Positions 17,257 through 26,120 of a stretch of DNA of 64,000 nt are shown in pieces. The stretch is taken from contig JAKBKY010000003.1 in assembly GCA_021832345.1 (NCBI GenBank), positions 124,001 through 188,000 on the forward strand. Direction: 5' to 3'. The translations under genes were made by a program, and so were the position numbers. Origin of the DNA: a bacterium. Its GTDB lineage: Bacteria; Vulcanimicrobiota; Vulcanimicrobiia; Vulcanimicrobiales; Vulcanimicrobiaceae. Below the pieces are notes generated by a model. The model was not told where the DNA came from, ran no database searches, and saw only the letters and a program-made list of their open reading frames with translations. Each line of letters starts with the position of its first letter. The stretch's first letter is position 1.

Positions 17257-18291
17257 ATGCACGATCTCTCCCGTGGCCGCCTGATCGTCACCGGCGGCGC
17301 AGGCCTCATCGGCAGCGCCGTGATCTGGGCGCTGAACCGGCGCGGCATCGACGATATCCTGGTCGTCGACCGCCTCGACATCGGCGAAAAGTGGCGCAAC
17401 CTCGTGCCGCTACGCTATGCCGACTATCTCGATGCCGATGACTTCGAGCACCGCTTGCTTGAGCAACCCAGGTCGTTTGACGGCGTCTGCGCGGTGGTCC
17501 ATCTCGGCGCGTGTTCTGCGACCACCGAACGCGATGCCGGGTTTCTGATGCGCAACAACTACGCCTACACCAAACATGTCGCGCACTGGTGCGTCGCTGC
17601 CGATGTGCGCCTCCTCTACGCTTCCTCCGCCGCAACCTATGGCGCGATGGAGACGGATCTCTCCGACTCTTGCGCCCTGGATACGCTGCGGCCGCTCAAC
17701 GCCTACGCGTACTCGAAGCACCGCTTCGACCTCTATGCGGCGGACAACGGGATCCTCGATCGTCTATGCGGCGTGAAATACTTCAATATCTTCGGCCCGA
17801 ACGAATCGCATAAAGGCGATATGCGTAGCGTCGTTCAGAAGGCATACGAACAGATCCAAGCGACCGGACGAGTCGCGCTCTTCAAGAGTTATCGCCCAGA
17901 GTTTTCCGACGGCGAGCAACGACGGGACTTCCTCTACGTTAAGGACGCGGCGGAGATGACGCTCCACCTGCTTGAGTCCGATACGTGCGGCCTGGTCAAC
18001 GTCGGTGCGGGACGCGCGCAGACCTGGCTCGATTTGGTTCGCCCGATCTTCCGCAGCCTCAACCTGCCCGAGCGCATCGACTTCATCGAGATGCCCGATG
18101 CCCTGCGCGGCAAGTATCAATACGTGACGTGTGCCACGATCGACAAGCTGCTGGCAAGCGGTTACCGTCAACCCATTGCGAGCCTCGACGACACCGTCCA
18201 CGATTACGTTACGCAGTATCTCGTACCTGACAAGCGTCTCGACCCGGCCGACGCACCCATCGCACTCTGCCTCGAACGAAGGAGCCCATGA
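17257..18291 (+). CDS. hldD: ADP-L-glycero-D-manno-heptose 6-epimerase
   Basis: An extended short-chain dehydrogenase that converts ADP-D-glycero- to ADP-L-glycero-D-manno-heptose for the lipopolysaccharide inner core. The NAD(P)-binding loop is VTGGAGLIGSA at residues 11-21, a Leu variant of the usual GGAGFIGS. HldD landmarks follow: VVHLGACSATTE near 78, YASSAATYG near 122, the catalytic YAYSKHRFD near 150, VKYFNIFGPNE near 170 and QRRDFLYVKD near 225. It is the clearest sign that this bacterium makes heptose-containing LPS. Its last codons overlap the next gene's ATG by 4 nt. A heptose-7-phosphate kinase gene (hddA) lies 24 kb away. Confidence 0.95.
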   Translation: MHDLSRGRLIVTGGAGLIGSAVIWALNRRGIDDILVVDRLDIGEKWRNLVPLRYADYLDADDFEHRLLEQPRSFDGVCAVVHLGACSATTERDAGFLMRNNYAYTKHVAHWCVAADVRLLYASSAATYGAMETDLSDSCALDTLRPLNAYAYSKHRFDLYAADNGILDRLCGVKYFNIFGPNESHKGDMRSVVQKAYEQIQATGRVALFKSYRPEFSDGEQRRDFLYVKDAAEMTLHLLESDTCGLVNVGAGRAQTWLDLVRPIFRSLNLPERIDFIEMPDALRGKYQYVTCATIDKLLASGYRQPIASLDDTVHDYVTQYLVPDKRLDPADAPIALCLERRSP

Positions 18292-19004
18292 GTCAACCAT
18301 CTCGGTCCGAACGACGCCGCCGACATCGCGGCGGCGCTAGTCCCAATGAGCCACGTCGCCGCGATCCCATGCTGCCGATCTACATCGGATTTGGGGTCGT
18401 CATGGTGCTGATCTTCGCCGGATTTGGGGTGAACCGCTGGGTGCAGACCCGTCGCCTCGTCGCCGCCTACGCCACGCCGACTCCCGGCCCCAATGCCTCG
18501 CAGAAGCCGATTCAATTGACCATCGGCGAAATGCTCGGCAAGAAGGTGTTCCCGCGCGGCGAGCGCCCCACGGGCGGGCTCGGCCAACCGGTTGACGGAA
18601 TCAAATGCGGCTCCGGAATGTATGTCTACCTGCACATCCACACCCACCTCGCGCTCTACGACAACGGGGTCCAGATTCGCATTCCGCGCTACCTTGGGAT
18701 GGCCCCGACGCCAACCGGCGGCTGCCTCTACTGGATCCATACACACGATGCAAGCGGCGTCATCCACGTCGAAGCGCCCAAACTCGGCAAGTATGTCCTG
18801 GGGGACTTCTTCGCCATCTGGGGTGAACCGCTCAGTCGTACGAATATCGGCGGCTTTAAGGGCCCAGTGACCGCCTACGTCAACGGCGCCCTCTATACCG
18901 GCAAGCTGAGCAAGATTCCGTTGCTCGCGCACCAGCAGATCGTCCTCGAGGTCGGTAAGCCGATCATCCCACCACCCAACTACGCCTTCCCACCCGGCGA
19001 GTAG
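18288..19004 (+). CDS. Single-pass membrane protein with His-rich periplasmic domain, unknown function
   Basis: A 238-residue protein with a very basic cytoplasmic N-terminus (RSERRRRHRGG), one transmembrane helix at about residues 31-50, and a periplasmic domain. That domain contains two matching His-bearing strands, MYVYLHIHTHLALYDNG near residue 107 and GCLYWIHTHDASGVIHVE near 147. The paired HxHTH/HTHD clusters look like a metal site, or a duplicated beta motif. I do not know a characterised family. It overlaps hldD by 4 nt, so it may act at the envelope with LPS biogenesis, but the link rests on position only. A stem-loop at 19014-19040 follows its stop. Confidence 0.75.
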   Translation: MSQPSRSERRRRHRGGASPNEPRRRDPMLPIYIGFGVVMVLIFAGFGVNRWVQTRRLVAAYATPTPGPNASQKPIQLTIGEMLGKKVFPRGERPTGGLGQPVDGIKCGSGMYVYLHIHTHLALYDNGVQIRIPRYLGMAPTPTGGCLYWIHTHDASGVIHVEAPKLGKYVLGDFFAIWGEPLSRTNIGGFKGPVTAYVNGALYTGKLSKIPLLAHQQIVLEVGKPIIPPPNYAFPPGE

Positions 19005-19070
19005 CGCCAACGCGCTGGAACCAACGCAGCAGGTTCCAGCCGGGTTGCCCTGAAGTTCGCCGAACCACGG

Positions 19071-20387
19071 ATGAAAGTTAGGCTTCCCGAAGAACCGGAT
19101 ACGCTTCCCACTGTGGGGGTGCAGCCACCTGTACGCCCCCGGGGCGCCGCGCCTTGGGTCTGGCTGCTGCGCTTCCTAGCGGTCGTGGGTCCGGGGCTGA
19201 TCGTCACCTTCGCCGACACCGAGGCGGGGAGCATCACCACCGCTGCGGTCTCGGGCGCGCAGTACGGCATGAAGCTCATCCTGCTCCAACTGCTGCTCAT
19301 CGTTCCGCTCTACGTCATCCAAGAGATGACCGTACGCCTCGGCATCTACACCGGCAAGGGCCACGCGCAGTTGATCCGCGAGCGCTACGGCATCGGATGG
19401 GCATGGGTGTCGCTGGGGACGATGCTCCTCACTAATCTCGCAGCGCTCGTGACCGAGTTTGCAGGGATTGCGGGCGCCGCTCTCATCTTCGGAATCAATC
19501 CGCAGCCACTGGTCATCGCTGCCGCGATCGCACTCCTCTTGATTGTGGCGAGCGGCAAGTACAAGCGAGCGGAGTACGCGGCGCTTGCGCTGTGCAGCGT
19601 CGAACTCCTCTTCATCCCGGCGGCCATCGCGGCGCACCCGAACCTCGGAGCAATCCTCCATCAGGGCATCCTCGGATCGCAGCCCCTCGGCAACCAAAGT
19701 TATCTTCTGCTCGTTGCATCAAACATCGGCGCGGTGATCATGCCCTGGATGATCTTTTATCAGCAGAGTGCGACCGTCGAGAAGAAACTGCGTGAGCGCG
19801 ATCTGCCCTTTGCGCGTCTGGATACCGCGATCGGATCCGTGGCGACGCAGATCATCATGATCGCAATCATCGTCATGACGGCCGCAACGCTCTACGTCCA
19901 TCGCATCGCAGTTATCGACGCGGCTCACGCAGCGCTGGCGCTCATTCCGCTCGCCGGCAGATTCGCCGGGGTCGCTTTCGGCGTTGCGCTCATCGGCGCA
20001 TCGATGCTCGGAGCACTCGTGGTTTCACTTGCAACCTCCTGGGCATTCGGCGAAGCCTTCGGCTGGCCGTGTTCGCTCGAGATGCCGGTGCTCGGCGCCA
20101 AGCGCTTCTATGGGCTCTATGCGCTTGGCATCGTCGGCACGGCCGCGCTCGTCTTGATTCCGGGACTCCCTTTGATCCAGTTGACGGTCTACGTGGAAGC
20201 CTTCAACGGATTCGTCTTGCCGATCGTGCTGGGCTTCTTGCTGGTGCTGATCAACGATCCCAAGGTCCTACCCCGAGCGCGCAATACCTGGCTCGGCAAT
20301 ACGATCACGATCGCGATCTCTCTCACCGTCGTCGTGCTCGGCTTCTGGATGCTGGTTGCGACCATCCGCGCTCCGGCCGGCGGCTGA
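19071..20387 (+). CDS. Nramp-family transporter with atypical metal-site motifs
   Basis: A 438-residue membrane protein with eleven predicted helices matching Nramp divalent-metal transporters. The TM1 metal motif, normally DPGN, reads FADTEAGSITT here. The TM6 motif, normally MPHN, reads GAVIMPWMIFYQQS. The methionine is kept but the histidine is lost. Such changes occur in diverged Nramp-related branches that move other ions or have altered coupling (family knowledge), so Mn/Fe should not be assumed. The ATG at 19071 has no strong ribosome site. A 9-bp stem-loop without poly-U lies in the 66-nt gap after the preceding gene. Confidence 0.88.
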   Translation: MKVRLPEEPDTLPTVGVQPPVRPRGAAPWVWLLRFLAVVGPGLIVTFADTEAGSITTAAVSGAQYGMKLILLQLLLIVPLYVIQEMTVRLGIYTGKGHAQLIRERYGIGWAWVSLGTMLLTNLAALVTEFAGIAGAALIFGINPQPLVIAAAIALLLIVASGKYKRAEYAALALCSVELLFIPAAIAAHPNLGAILHQGILGSQPLGNQSYLLLVASNIGAVIMPWMIFYQQSATVEKKLRERDLPFARLDTAIGSVATQIIMIAIIVMTAATLYVHRIAVIDAAHAALALIPLAGRFAGVAFGVALIGASMLGALVVSLATSWAFGEAFGWPCSLEMPVLGAKRFYGLYALGIVGTAALVLIPGLPLIQLTVYVEAFNGFVLPIVLGFLLVLINDPKVLPRARNTWLGNTITIAISLTVVVLGFWMLVATIRAPAGG

Positions 20388-20453
20388 GGTGGCGAAGGTT
20401 CCGGGAGAACGCTTAACCGGAGGCCTCCAGACGCCGCGAGGCTAACGAGATGG

Positions 20454-21029
20454 GTGGGCATGGGAACACCGCGCAAGCCGATCGAGGCACCGACCCCGGA
20501 GCAGCAGGCCTTCCTGGAGAAGGCCATGGCCGACTATGGGGCGTCGGTCTATAACTTCGCCTACCGCCTGACGAGCAATGAGGCAGACGCTCGAGACATG
20601 ACCCAAGAGGCCTTCCTGCGGGTCTATCGCGCTTGGCGTAGCTTCCAGCCTGGGACCTCTTTCCTGGCCTGGATCTACCGTATCGTCACAAATATCTACC
20701 GGGACGAACTTCGGCGACGCAAAGGACGTTATCAGGAAGAGATCCCCGAGGATAACGCCCCGCAAGAGTACGGAGGCGACCGGCCGCTCGCCACATCACC
20801 CATCGAGGAGTATGTGGAGCGGAGCCTGAGCGAACCGGTTTCACGAGCGCTCGCCGGCCTTGCCCCCGAACAACGGCAGGTTGTCATCCTCGCGGACATT
20901 GACGAGTACAGCTACCAGGAGGTCGCCGACATCGTGGGCTGCTCAATCGGAACCGTCAGGTCGCGCTTACATCGTGCCCGGCATCAACTGCGTCGCCTCG
21001 TCCAGCTTTACAGACAGAGCGCATCATGA
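20454..21029 (+). CDS. ECF (sigma-E type) RNA polymerase sigma factor
   Basis: A 191-residue group IV sigma factor with only regions 2 and 4. Region 2 is VYNFAYRLTSNEADARDMTQEAFLRVYRAW, then TSFLAWIYRIVTNIYRDELRRRK. Region 4 is LAPEQRQVVILADIDEYSYQEVADIVGCSIGTVRSRLHRAR, a clear helix-turn-helix. The start is either the GTG at 20454 or the ATG at 20460. Its stop overlaps the anti-sigma gene's ATG by 4 nt, the usual arrangement for ECF/anti-sigma pairs. With the RseB-like third gene, this is an envelope-stress module similar in plan to RpoE-RseA-RseB. Confidence 0.96.
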   Translation: MGMGTPRKPIEAPTPEQQAFLEKAMADYGASVYNFAYRLTSNEADARDMTQEAFLRVYRAWRSFQPGTSFLAWIYRIVTNIYRDELRRRKGRYQEEIPEDNAPQEYGGDRPLATSPIEEYVERSLSEPVSRALAGLAPEQRQVVILADIDEYSYQEVADIVGCSIGTVRSRLHRARHQLRRLVQLYRQSAS

Positions 21030-21556
21030 ACGAAGAACACCTTTCACCGGAACAACTGCTCGACTATCTTCGCGGCGAACTCGCGCCGGAGGAAGACGCC
21101 CGCGCCTACGCTCACGTGGCCGAGTGCGCTACCTGCCGTTGCGAACAGGACGAGCAAGTTCGCTTGAGCGAGTTGCTCCACGAGTATGCCCGGCAGACCG
21201 AACGGCCCATGCCGCAGGGTGTGGTCGCATCCGTCCGCAGCGTCATCGAAGCGGCGGCGACACGCCCCCCGTTTCTCCTCCGTCTGCGTAGCGTGTTGCG
21301 CCCGGCCTTCGCCGTTCCTCTGGCGGTCGCCGTGCTGCTCCTCGCCCTGCTCGTGCAACCCTGGCGACCGGCGCTCGCCCCCGCACCGACGCTGAACGCT
21401 ACGGCGCTCCTCTCAGATCATGCCGCCATGGCACACGTGCTGCCGTTCTCACAAGGCAACGCGCTGCCCAGCGTCTTGGAGCATCGCCGGCTCAGCCGCG
21501 TGCAAACCTATACGTTGGGACCCTCGGCAAATCGGATAGCCGATGCATCGCGCTAG
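21026..21556 (+). CDS. Zinc-finger anti-sigma factor (membrane anchored)
   Basis: A 176-residue anti-sigma factor. Residues 1-50 form a ZAS-type domain with the His-x3-Cys-x2-Cys zinc motif in AHVAECATC, and the preceding helix LLDYLRGELAPEEDARAY is typical. A single transmembrane helix lies at about residues 97-112 (FAVPLAVAVLLLALLV). The periplasmic tail of about 60 residues would be the part touched by the RseB-like partner. The N-terminus would hold the ECF sigma factor encoded just upstream. The coding region overlaps both neighbours, by 4 nt and 14 nt, so the three are translated together. Confidence 0.9.
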   Translation: MNEEHLSPEQLLDYLRGELAPEEDARAYAHVAECATCRCEQDEQVRLSELLHEYARQTERPMPQGVVASVRSVIEAAATRPPFLLRLRSVLRPAFAVPLAVAVLLLALLVQPWRPALAPAPTLNATALLSDHAAMAHVLPFSQGNALPSVLEHRRLSRVQTYTLGPSANRIADASR

Positions 21557-22574
21557 GGCGTACGCTCTCATAGGCGCCACGTGCCTCATCGGAGCGCTTG
21601 CGGGAGGATCGGCAAGTGCGATGGCTCCGAAGAACCTCGACTTTTCGGCCTTACGGCAGGCGCTGAGCGCACCCGCGCATCTCTCGTACTCAGGCGAGGT
21701 CCAGACGATGGAGGTCGGCCAAGCCAGCTCCCGAGTGGCGGTCTATCGCGTCGAGCACCGCGCACCGGACCTCACGCGACGCTGGTACCTCGCACCGCGT
21801 TCCCTCTACGGCGACACCGTGATCGTACGCGGCAAGCTGCGTTACGCGGTCGATGTCCACCGCAATCGGATCGTCTTCACCAAGCGCAGCAACGATTCCG
21901 ATGTCACGCCCGATGCCGACGATCTCGCATTGATGGCCAAGAACTATCGCCTGGTCAGCGCACCGCAACAACGACTCGTAGGGCGTTTGGCAAACGTCCT
22001 GTTGCTCGTCAATCGCTTTACGGATCAGACCGCCATGCGTGTTTTCGTCGACACACAAACCCATCTCGTGCTTGAGAGCGAACGCTACGGCCCCGACGGA
22101 TCCCTGATCTCGTCCACGCGCTTCGAAATGCTGCGCTACGAACATAGCGTCCCAAAAGCGCTCTTTACCGTTCCTCGCGGCATGCCGCAGGTAGATGGCC
22201 CCAACTACGGACCGCCATCGCCGAACGTTGCGCGTGTGGCCGGCCATGCGGGATTCACCGCCCGCAGCCCGCGCTATCTGCCCGACGGTTTTGAGCCAAT
22301 CACTGCCGGAATCGCGAGCATCGACGGGATTCGCACACTCGACGTGCTCTACTCCGACGGCATCCGCACCGTCTCGCTCTATGAAAATGCGCGCAACGCT
22401 GCGGTCGACCTACGGCGCCTCAATCCGCGATCGATCCGCGTTGGGTCACATCTCGGTCTCTACGCCGAACGTGGTTCGACGACCCTGCTCTCATGGCGGA
22501 AGGGGCCCTTACACCTAGCCCTGGTGGGCGCGCTTCCTATCGACGAGCTCGCGAGAATCGCCGCCTCTATCTAG
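21543..22574 (+). CDS. RseB/MucB-like periplasmic sigma-E regulator
   Basis: A 343-residue exported protein with a signal peptide (hydrophobic residues 8-22, cleavage near GSASA). Residues 30-210 resemble the LolA/LppX-like N-terminal domain of RseB, which binds lipids or mislocalised LPS. A characteristic stretch is LSAPAHLSYSGEVQTMEVG. Residues 230-330 resemble the C-terminal domain (SPRYLPDGFEPI, then TLDVLYSDGIRTVSLYE). In gamma-proteobacteria RseB shields the anti-sigma factor from proteolysis, and the same role is inferred here. It overlaps the anti-sigma gene by 14 nt and ends 4 nt into the convergent deacetylase gene. Confidence 0.85.
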   Translation: MHRARAYALIGATCLIGALAGGSASAMAPKNLDFSALRQALSAPAHLSYSGEVQTMEVGQASSRVAVYRVEHRAPDLTRRWYLAPRSLYGDTVIVRGKLRYAVDVHRNRIVFTKRSNDSDVTPDADDLALMAKNYRLVSAPQQRLVGRLANVLLLVNRFTDQTAMRVFVDTQTHLVLESERYGPDGSLISSTRFEMLRYEHSVPKALFTVPRGMPQVDGPNYGPPSPNVARVAGHAGFTARSPRYLPDGFEPITAGIASIDGIRTLDVLYSDGIRTVSLYENARNAAVDLRRLNPRSIRVGSHLGLYAERGSTTLLSWRKGPLHLALVGALPIDELARIAASI

Positions 22575-23614
22575 CTCGAACCGGCCGCCCCAAGCATGGC
22601 ATCCAGTCGCTCCAATACGCGGCGCATCGAGGCCGGCACCGCCGCCCACTCTGCACCGCTCACCGGACTCATCCGTCCGTCGATCGCCGCCATAACCCCG
22701 GCGACCGAATCGATCAGGGCGGGGATGCTATACCCGCCCTCCAAGATGTACGCGGTGCGCCCATCGCAGTAGCGTTGCGCAACCTCGGCGATGCCTGCGG
22801 CAAGCATGCCGGCTGCGCCGACGTCGATGCCGAGATCCCCGACGGGATCTCCGGCCACATAATCGAAACCGGCGCTCACCAGGATCAGGTTCGGACGCAC
22901 GTACGACGCGACGCGAGGCAGCAGTCGCGCCCAAATTGCAACGAAGGCTTCCGTCGAAAGCCCACCCGACGAAAGCGGTACGTTTACCAGCACATCGCCT
23001 TCGGGCAGAAGCGCGCTCTGCGTCGCGCTCCCGGTGCCGGGATAGGCCGGCCACGCATGGGTCGAAACGTAGGAGACCCCGTTCCCGACCCCGGCTTGGA
23101 TCCCATTGCCATGATGATAGTCGAAGTCGGCGATCAACACGCGCCCGCCGTAGGTCGCCAAATACGCCCGCGCCGCAACGAGCGCGTTATTGATCAAACA
23201 GAATCCCATGCCTCGGGCTTGCTCGGCGTGATGGCCCGGCGGACGCACGAGGGCAAAGGTGGCCTTGGCCCACTCCACGGCCTGCTCCATGGCCAAGATC
23301 GCGCCACCTGCAGCGCGTCGCGCGACCTCGTAGGAGGCACTCCCAATAACGACGTCTCCGGTCGAGAGCATCGCAAAGCGCGGATCGCCGGCCTGATGGC
23401 ACAGCCGTTCCGTCTCTGCTTCGATGAGCGCAAGGTAGGCAGCGGTATGCACACGCATGAGCTCTGCGTCGCCGGCGCGCCGAGCGGAGAGAACATCATC
23501 GAGCAACCGGCGAGAGCGCAGCCCGGCAGTCACCGCCACCACTCGATCGGCAGACTCCACATGCCCGCTACCGCGCAGATGGCCACCGAAAGCATCGTCA
23601 GTGACGACGAGCAT
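22571..23614 (-). CDS. Histone-deacetylase-family zinc deacetylase (AcuC/class II-like)
   Basis: A 347-residue enzyme of the arginase/deacetylase fold that removes acyl groups from lysines or small amines. Active-site motifs are RPPGHHAE near residue 122, GFCLINNALVA near 136, and DFDYHHGNG near 160 with zinc-binding Asp and His. The C-terminal EGGYS follows near 300. The length is normal. It sits alone on the minus strand, 5 nt after the TPR gene's stop on the same strand boundary, and is convergent with the RseB-like gene. Bacterial relatives act on acetylpolyamines or on acetyl-CoA synthetase. An acs gene is present elsewhere in the window, but no link is shown. Confidence 0.93.
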   Translation of the reverse strand: MLVVTDDAFGGHLRGSGHVESADRVVAVTAGLRSRRLLDDVLSARRAGDAELMRVHTAAYLALIEAETERLCHQAGDPRFAMLSTGDVVIGSASYEVARRAAGGAILAMEQAVEWAKATFALVRPPGHHAEQARGMGFCLINNALVAARAYLATYGGRVLIADFDYHHGNGIQAGVGNGVSYVSTHAWPAYPGTGSATQSALLPEGDVLVNVPLSSGGLSTEAFVAIWARLLPRVASYVRPNLILVSAGFDYVAGDPVGDLGIDVGAAGMLAAGIAEVAQRYCDGRTAYILEGGYSIPALIDSVAGVMAAIDGRMSPVSGAEWAAVPASMRRVLERLDAMLGAAGSS

Positions 23615-23619
23615 CTACC

Positions 23620-25149
23620 TCACGGCTTTTTCTTGGCCGCCATCGCCCTGCGCAGGTTGGCGATATAGTTTTCTACTTCTTTGTACGCCGGCGTCCCCTT
23701 GCGCATGCGACGCAAGACGCGCTGGTAGGTGCCCAGAGCCTTCGCCGGCTGATTGGTCTTTGCGTAGCTCTTCGCCGCAATGAACAGTAGCTGAGGATTG
23801 CTCTCCAGGAATCTTCGCGCTCCGCGGTCGAGCGCATCGAAGACCTTGGCTGCTTCGCTATACTTACGCAACTCAAAATCCGCACCGCCGATGCAGCCCA
23901 GCGTATCGGGAGACTCTTGCAGGGAAAACGACTTCCCGCAGGCTGTCCTAGCGCTCTTATAGTTGTGTGCCTGCGTGTAGGCCTGGCCGAGCAACGCATA
24001 GCCCTGCGGATCGGGAGAGACGGCAACGTAGCGATTGAGATACCCAACTGCTTGAGGCACATGCCCGCTTTGAAGTTCATACTGCCCCAAGCGTAACAGC
24101 GCCGGAGCACTGTTCTTATTCACGTTGAGAGCGGCTCTCCACTCTTGCTGTGCCTTCATGAGATTGTTCTGCGATGCATAGTAGTCACCGAAGGCGACAA
24201 AGCCGGTGGCCACCTTTGGGTACTGCGAGACAATCTGCGAAAAGATGCCTCTCGCAGTTTGCGTCTTCTTCTCGGCCGCAAAATAGCGCGCTTTTCGTAC
24301 CAGAATCGCCACTCGCTGGCCATCGGATGTTGCTGCCGCAACCGCATCGTCATAGGCAATCGATACTTTCGCATCGTCATGTTCTTTCGCATAGAGGTCA
24401 GCGCGAAACACCAGAGCCTGTATGTCGGTCGGGGCGATCTGCAACACTTGATCGACCGACGCGAGCGCCTTATCGATGTTGTTCTGGGCAGCATAGGTAT
24501 CGGCGATTTGAAGGTAACTTTGCGTACCTTTCGGATCGACCTTGGCCGCAAGCCGATACTGCGCGCGTGCTTTAGCATACTGCTGCTCGGCAGCATACAC
24601 GCTACCGAGTCCCAGGTATGCTCGCGGGTCCTTCTTGTGGAACACCACCGCGCGCTTTGCCACGCGCACGGCGTCTGCGGGGCGATTCAAGCGCATATAC
24701 ATCTCGGCGAGCTGCCCCAATATCCCCACATTGGTCGGGTCGAGGTCGGAGGCATTCTGCATGTCCTCGGCTGCCGCCGGGAAGTTCCCGATGGCGGCTT
24801 GGCCGATGCCGTCAAAGTAGTAGACCTGTGCCGTCTTATCACCGAGCTTGAGCAGACGCTGAGTAATCGGCAGCGCGTAGTCGGGCCGGTTGATCTGCAA
24901 GAACTCGGCCGCCAAGGACGCCATGGCCGCTTGGTCGTCAGGGTTCTTCTTGAGCTTGGCCTGAAGACGCGGAATGGCGATCTGCGGTGGTTCGGGAGTC
25001 GCCGTGGGTTCTGCCGAGGGCGAGGGAGAAGGCGTCGCCACCTTCTTGGCGCCGAGCCCGAAGAGGCCCGCCTGAGCGGTGGGCGTAGAAGCCAGCAGCG
25101 CCGCGAAGAACGCGAGCGCAAAGACGCCGGCGAGAAGGGGACGTTTCAA
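23620..25149 (-). CDS. Exported tetratricopeptide-repeat protein
   Basis: A 509-residue protein with a Sec signal (residues 5-27, AxA-type cleavage near TAQAG). A Ser/Pro/Thr linker follows, then about ten TPR units from residue 50 to the C-terminus. Examples are IGNFPAAAEDMQNASDLDPTN, PADAVRVAKRAVVFHKKDPRAYLGLGSVY and YAKARAQYRLAAKVDPKG. It ends in a Lys-rich AAKKKP tail. It is likely a periplasmic scaffold for protein assembly, but TPRs give no specific function. The ATG overlaps the etfA stop by 4 nt, so it is the third gene of the etfB-etfA operon. No functional tie to electron transfer is evident. Confidence 0.88.
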   Translation of the reverse strand: MKRPLLAGVFALAFFAALLASTPTAQAGLFGLGAKKVATPSPSPSAEPTATPEPPQIAIPRLQAKLKKNPDDQAAMASLAAEFLQINRPDYALPITQRLLKLGDKTAQVYYFDGIGQAAIGNFPAAAEDMQNASDLDPTNVGILGQLAEMYMRLNRPADAVRVAKRAVVFHKKDPRAYLGLGSVYAAEQQYAKARAQYRLAAKVDPKGTQSYLQIADTYAAQNNIDKALASVDQVLQIAPTDIQALVFRADLYAKEHDDAKVSIAYDDAVAAATSDGQRVAILVRKARYFAAEKKTQTARGIFSQIVSQYPKVATGFVAFGDYYASQNNLMKAQQEWRAALNVNKNSAPALLRLGQYELQSGHVPQAVGYLNRYVAVSPDPQGYALLGQAYTQAHNYKSARTACGKSFSLQESPDTLGCIGGADFELRKYSEAAKVFDALDRGARRFLESNPQLLFIAAKSYAKTNQPAKALGTYQRVLRRMRKGTPAYKEVENYIANLRRAMAAKKKP

Positions 25150-26120
25150 GAGGCAGTTCCTATCAGTTTGGTGAGCTCGGGCACGATTTGGAAGAGATCG
25201 CCGACCACCAGGAGATCGGAGAAGTCGGCGATCGGCGCGCCGGCGTCCTTGTTGATGGCCACAATGGTCCCGGAGGTTCGCATGCCGACCTTATGTTGGA
25301 TGGCGCCCGAGATCCCCACCGCGAGGTAGAGATTCGGGCTCACGGTCTTGCCCGTCTGCCCGATCTGCAGACTGTACGGGACCCAGCCTGCGTCGGCAGC
25401 CGCGCGCGAGGCCCCCACGGCGCCGCCCAAGGCGTCGGCCAAGGGCTTGAGCAGGGTCTCGAAAGGCTGGGCGCCGCCGAGTCCGCGACCGCCGCTCACC
25501 ACAACCGACGCTTCTTCAAGGCCCAACTCTCCTGACGATTCCTCGACGACGCTCTCAACGAGCATAGCGTACTGCTTGCCGGCAGGCTTGCCGAGCTGCA
25601 CAATCTGAGCACCGGCACCGGCGGCCTCGACCGCGAAGGCGTTGGGACGAACGGTGATAACCGCATACTCCGTATTCTTAAACGTACAGGTCGCGATGGT
25701 CGTTCCACCCAGTTTCGGCGAGACGCAGAGCAGATTCTCGCCCTCGACCTTCAGGTCGATCACGTCGCTTGCGAGCCCTGCCTCCAACCGTGCGAGGATG
25801 CGGCCGGCGATATCCCGGCCGTACATCGTGTTGGGAATCAAGATGGCGCTTGGTCCGAGCTCGCGCGCCAGCGCTTCAAGGTAATCGATCGTGGGATCGA
25901 TCAGAAAGCGGTCGACATCTGCATCCTCCGCGACATCGATGACATCGAGCGGATAGGCTTTCAAGCGTTCGGCTAGCGCCGGCGCACCGGAACCGAGCAC
26001 GATGGCGTGAGCCTTGCCGCCGAGCACGTCGGCCAACCGGCGCGCCTCACAGGCCAGCTCGTAGGTCACCTTGCGCGTATGATCGCCGGTGTGTTCGACA
26101 AAAACGATGACGTTACGCAT
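25146..26120 (-). CDS. etfA: Electron transfer flavoprotein alpha subunit
   Basis: FAD-binding subunit of electron transfer flavoprotein, which takes electrons from acyl-CoA and other dehydrogenases. It has 324 residues. The N-terminal domain I starts VIVFVEH. Domain II contains the FAD motifs VVSGGRGLGGAQPFE, VGASRAAADAGW, QIGQTGKTVSPNLYLAVGISGAIQH and VAINKDAGAPIADFSD. These are the complete C-terminal signature. It overlaps etfB by 1 nt (TGATG) and the TPR gene by 4 nt. The acyl-CoA ligase in this window suggests a fatty-acid oxidation context, but no acyl-CoA dehydrogenase is present here. Confidence 0.97.
   Translation of the reverse strand: MRNVIVFVEHTGDHTRKVTYELACEARRLADVLGGKAHAIVLGSGAPALAERLKAYPLDVIDVAEDADVDRFLIDPTIDYLEALARELGPSAILIPNTMYGRDIAGRILARLEAGLASDVIDLKVEGENLLCVSPKLGGTTIATCTFKNTEYAVITVRPNAFAVEAAGAGAQIVQLGKPAGKQYAMLVESVVEESSGELGLEEASVVVSGGRGLGGAQPFETLLKPLADALGGAVGASRAAADAGWVPYSLQIGQTGKTVSPNLYLAVGISGAIQHKVGMRTSGTIVAINKDAGAPIADFSDLLVVGDLFQIVPELTKLIGTAS

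Noticed and set aside
22493-23668. 391-codon plus-strand frame over the deacetylase gene
   Set aside because: Antisense to a protein with intact deacetylase motifs; no recognisable family.
24145-25329. 394-codon plus-strand frame over the TPR gene
   Set aside because: Antisense shadow; the minus strand has a signal peptide and repeating TPR units.
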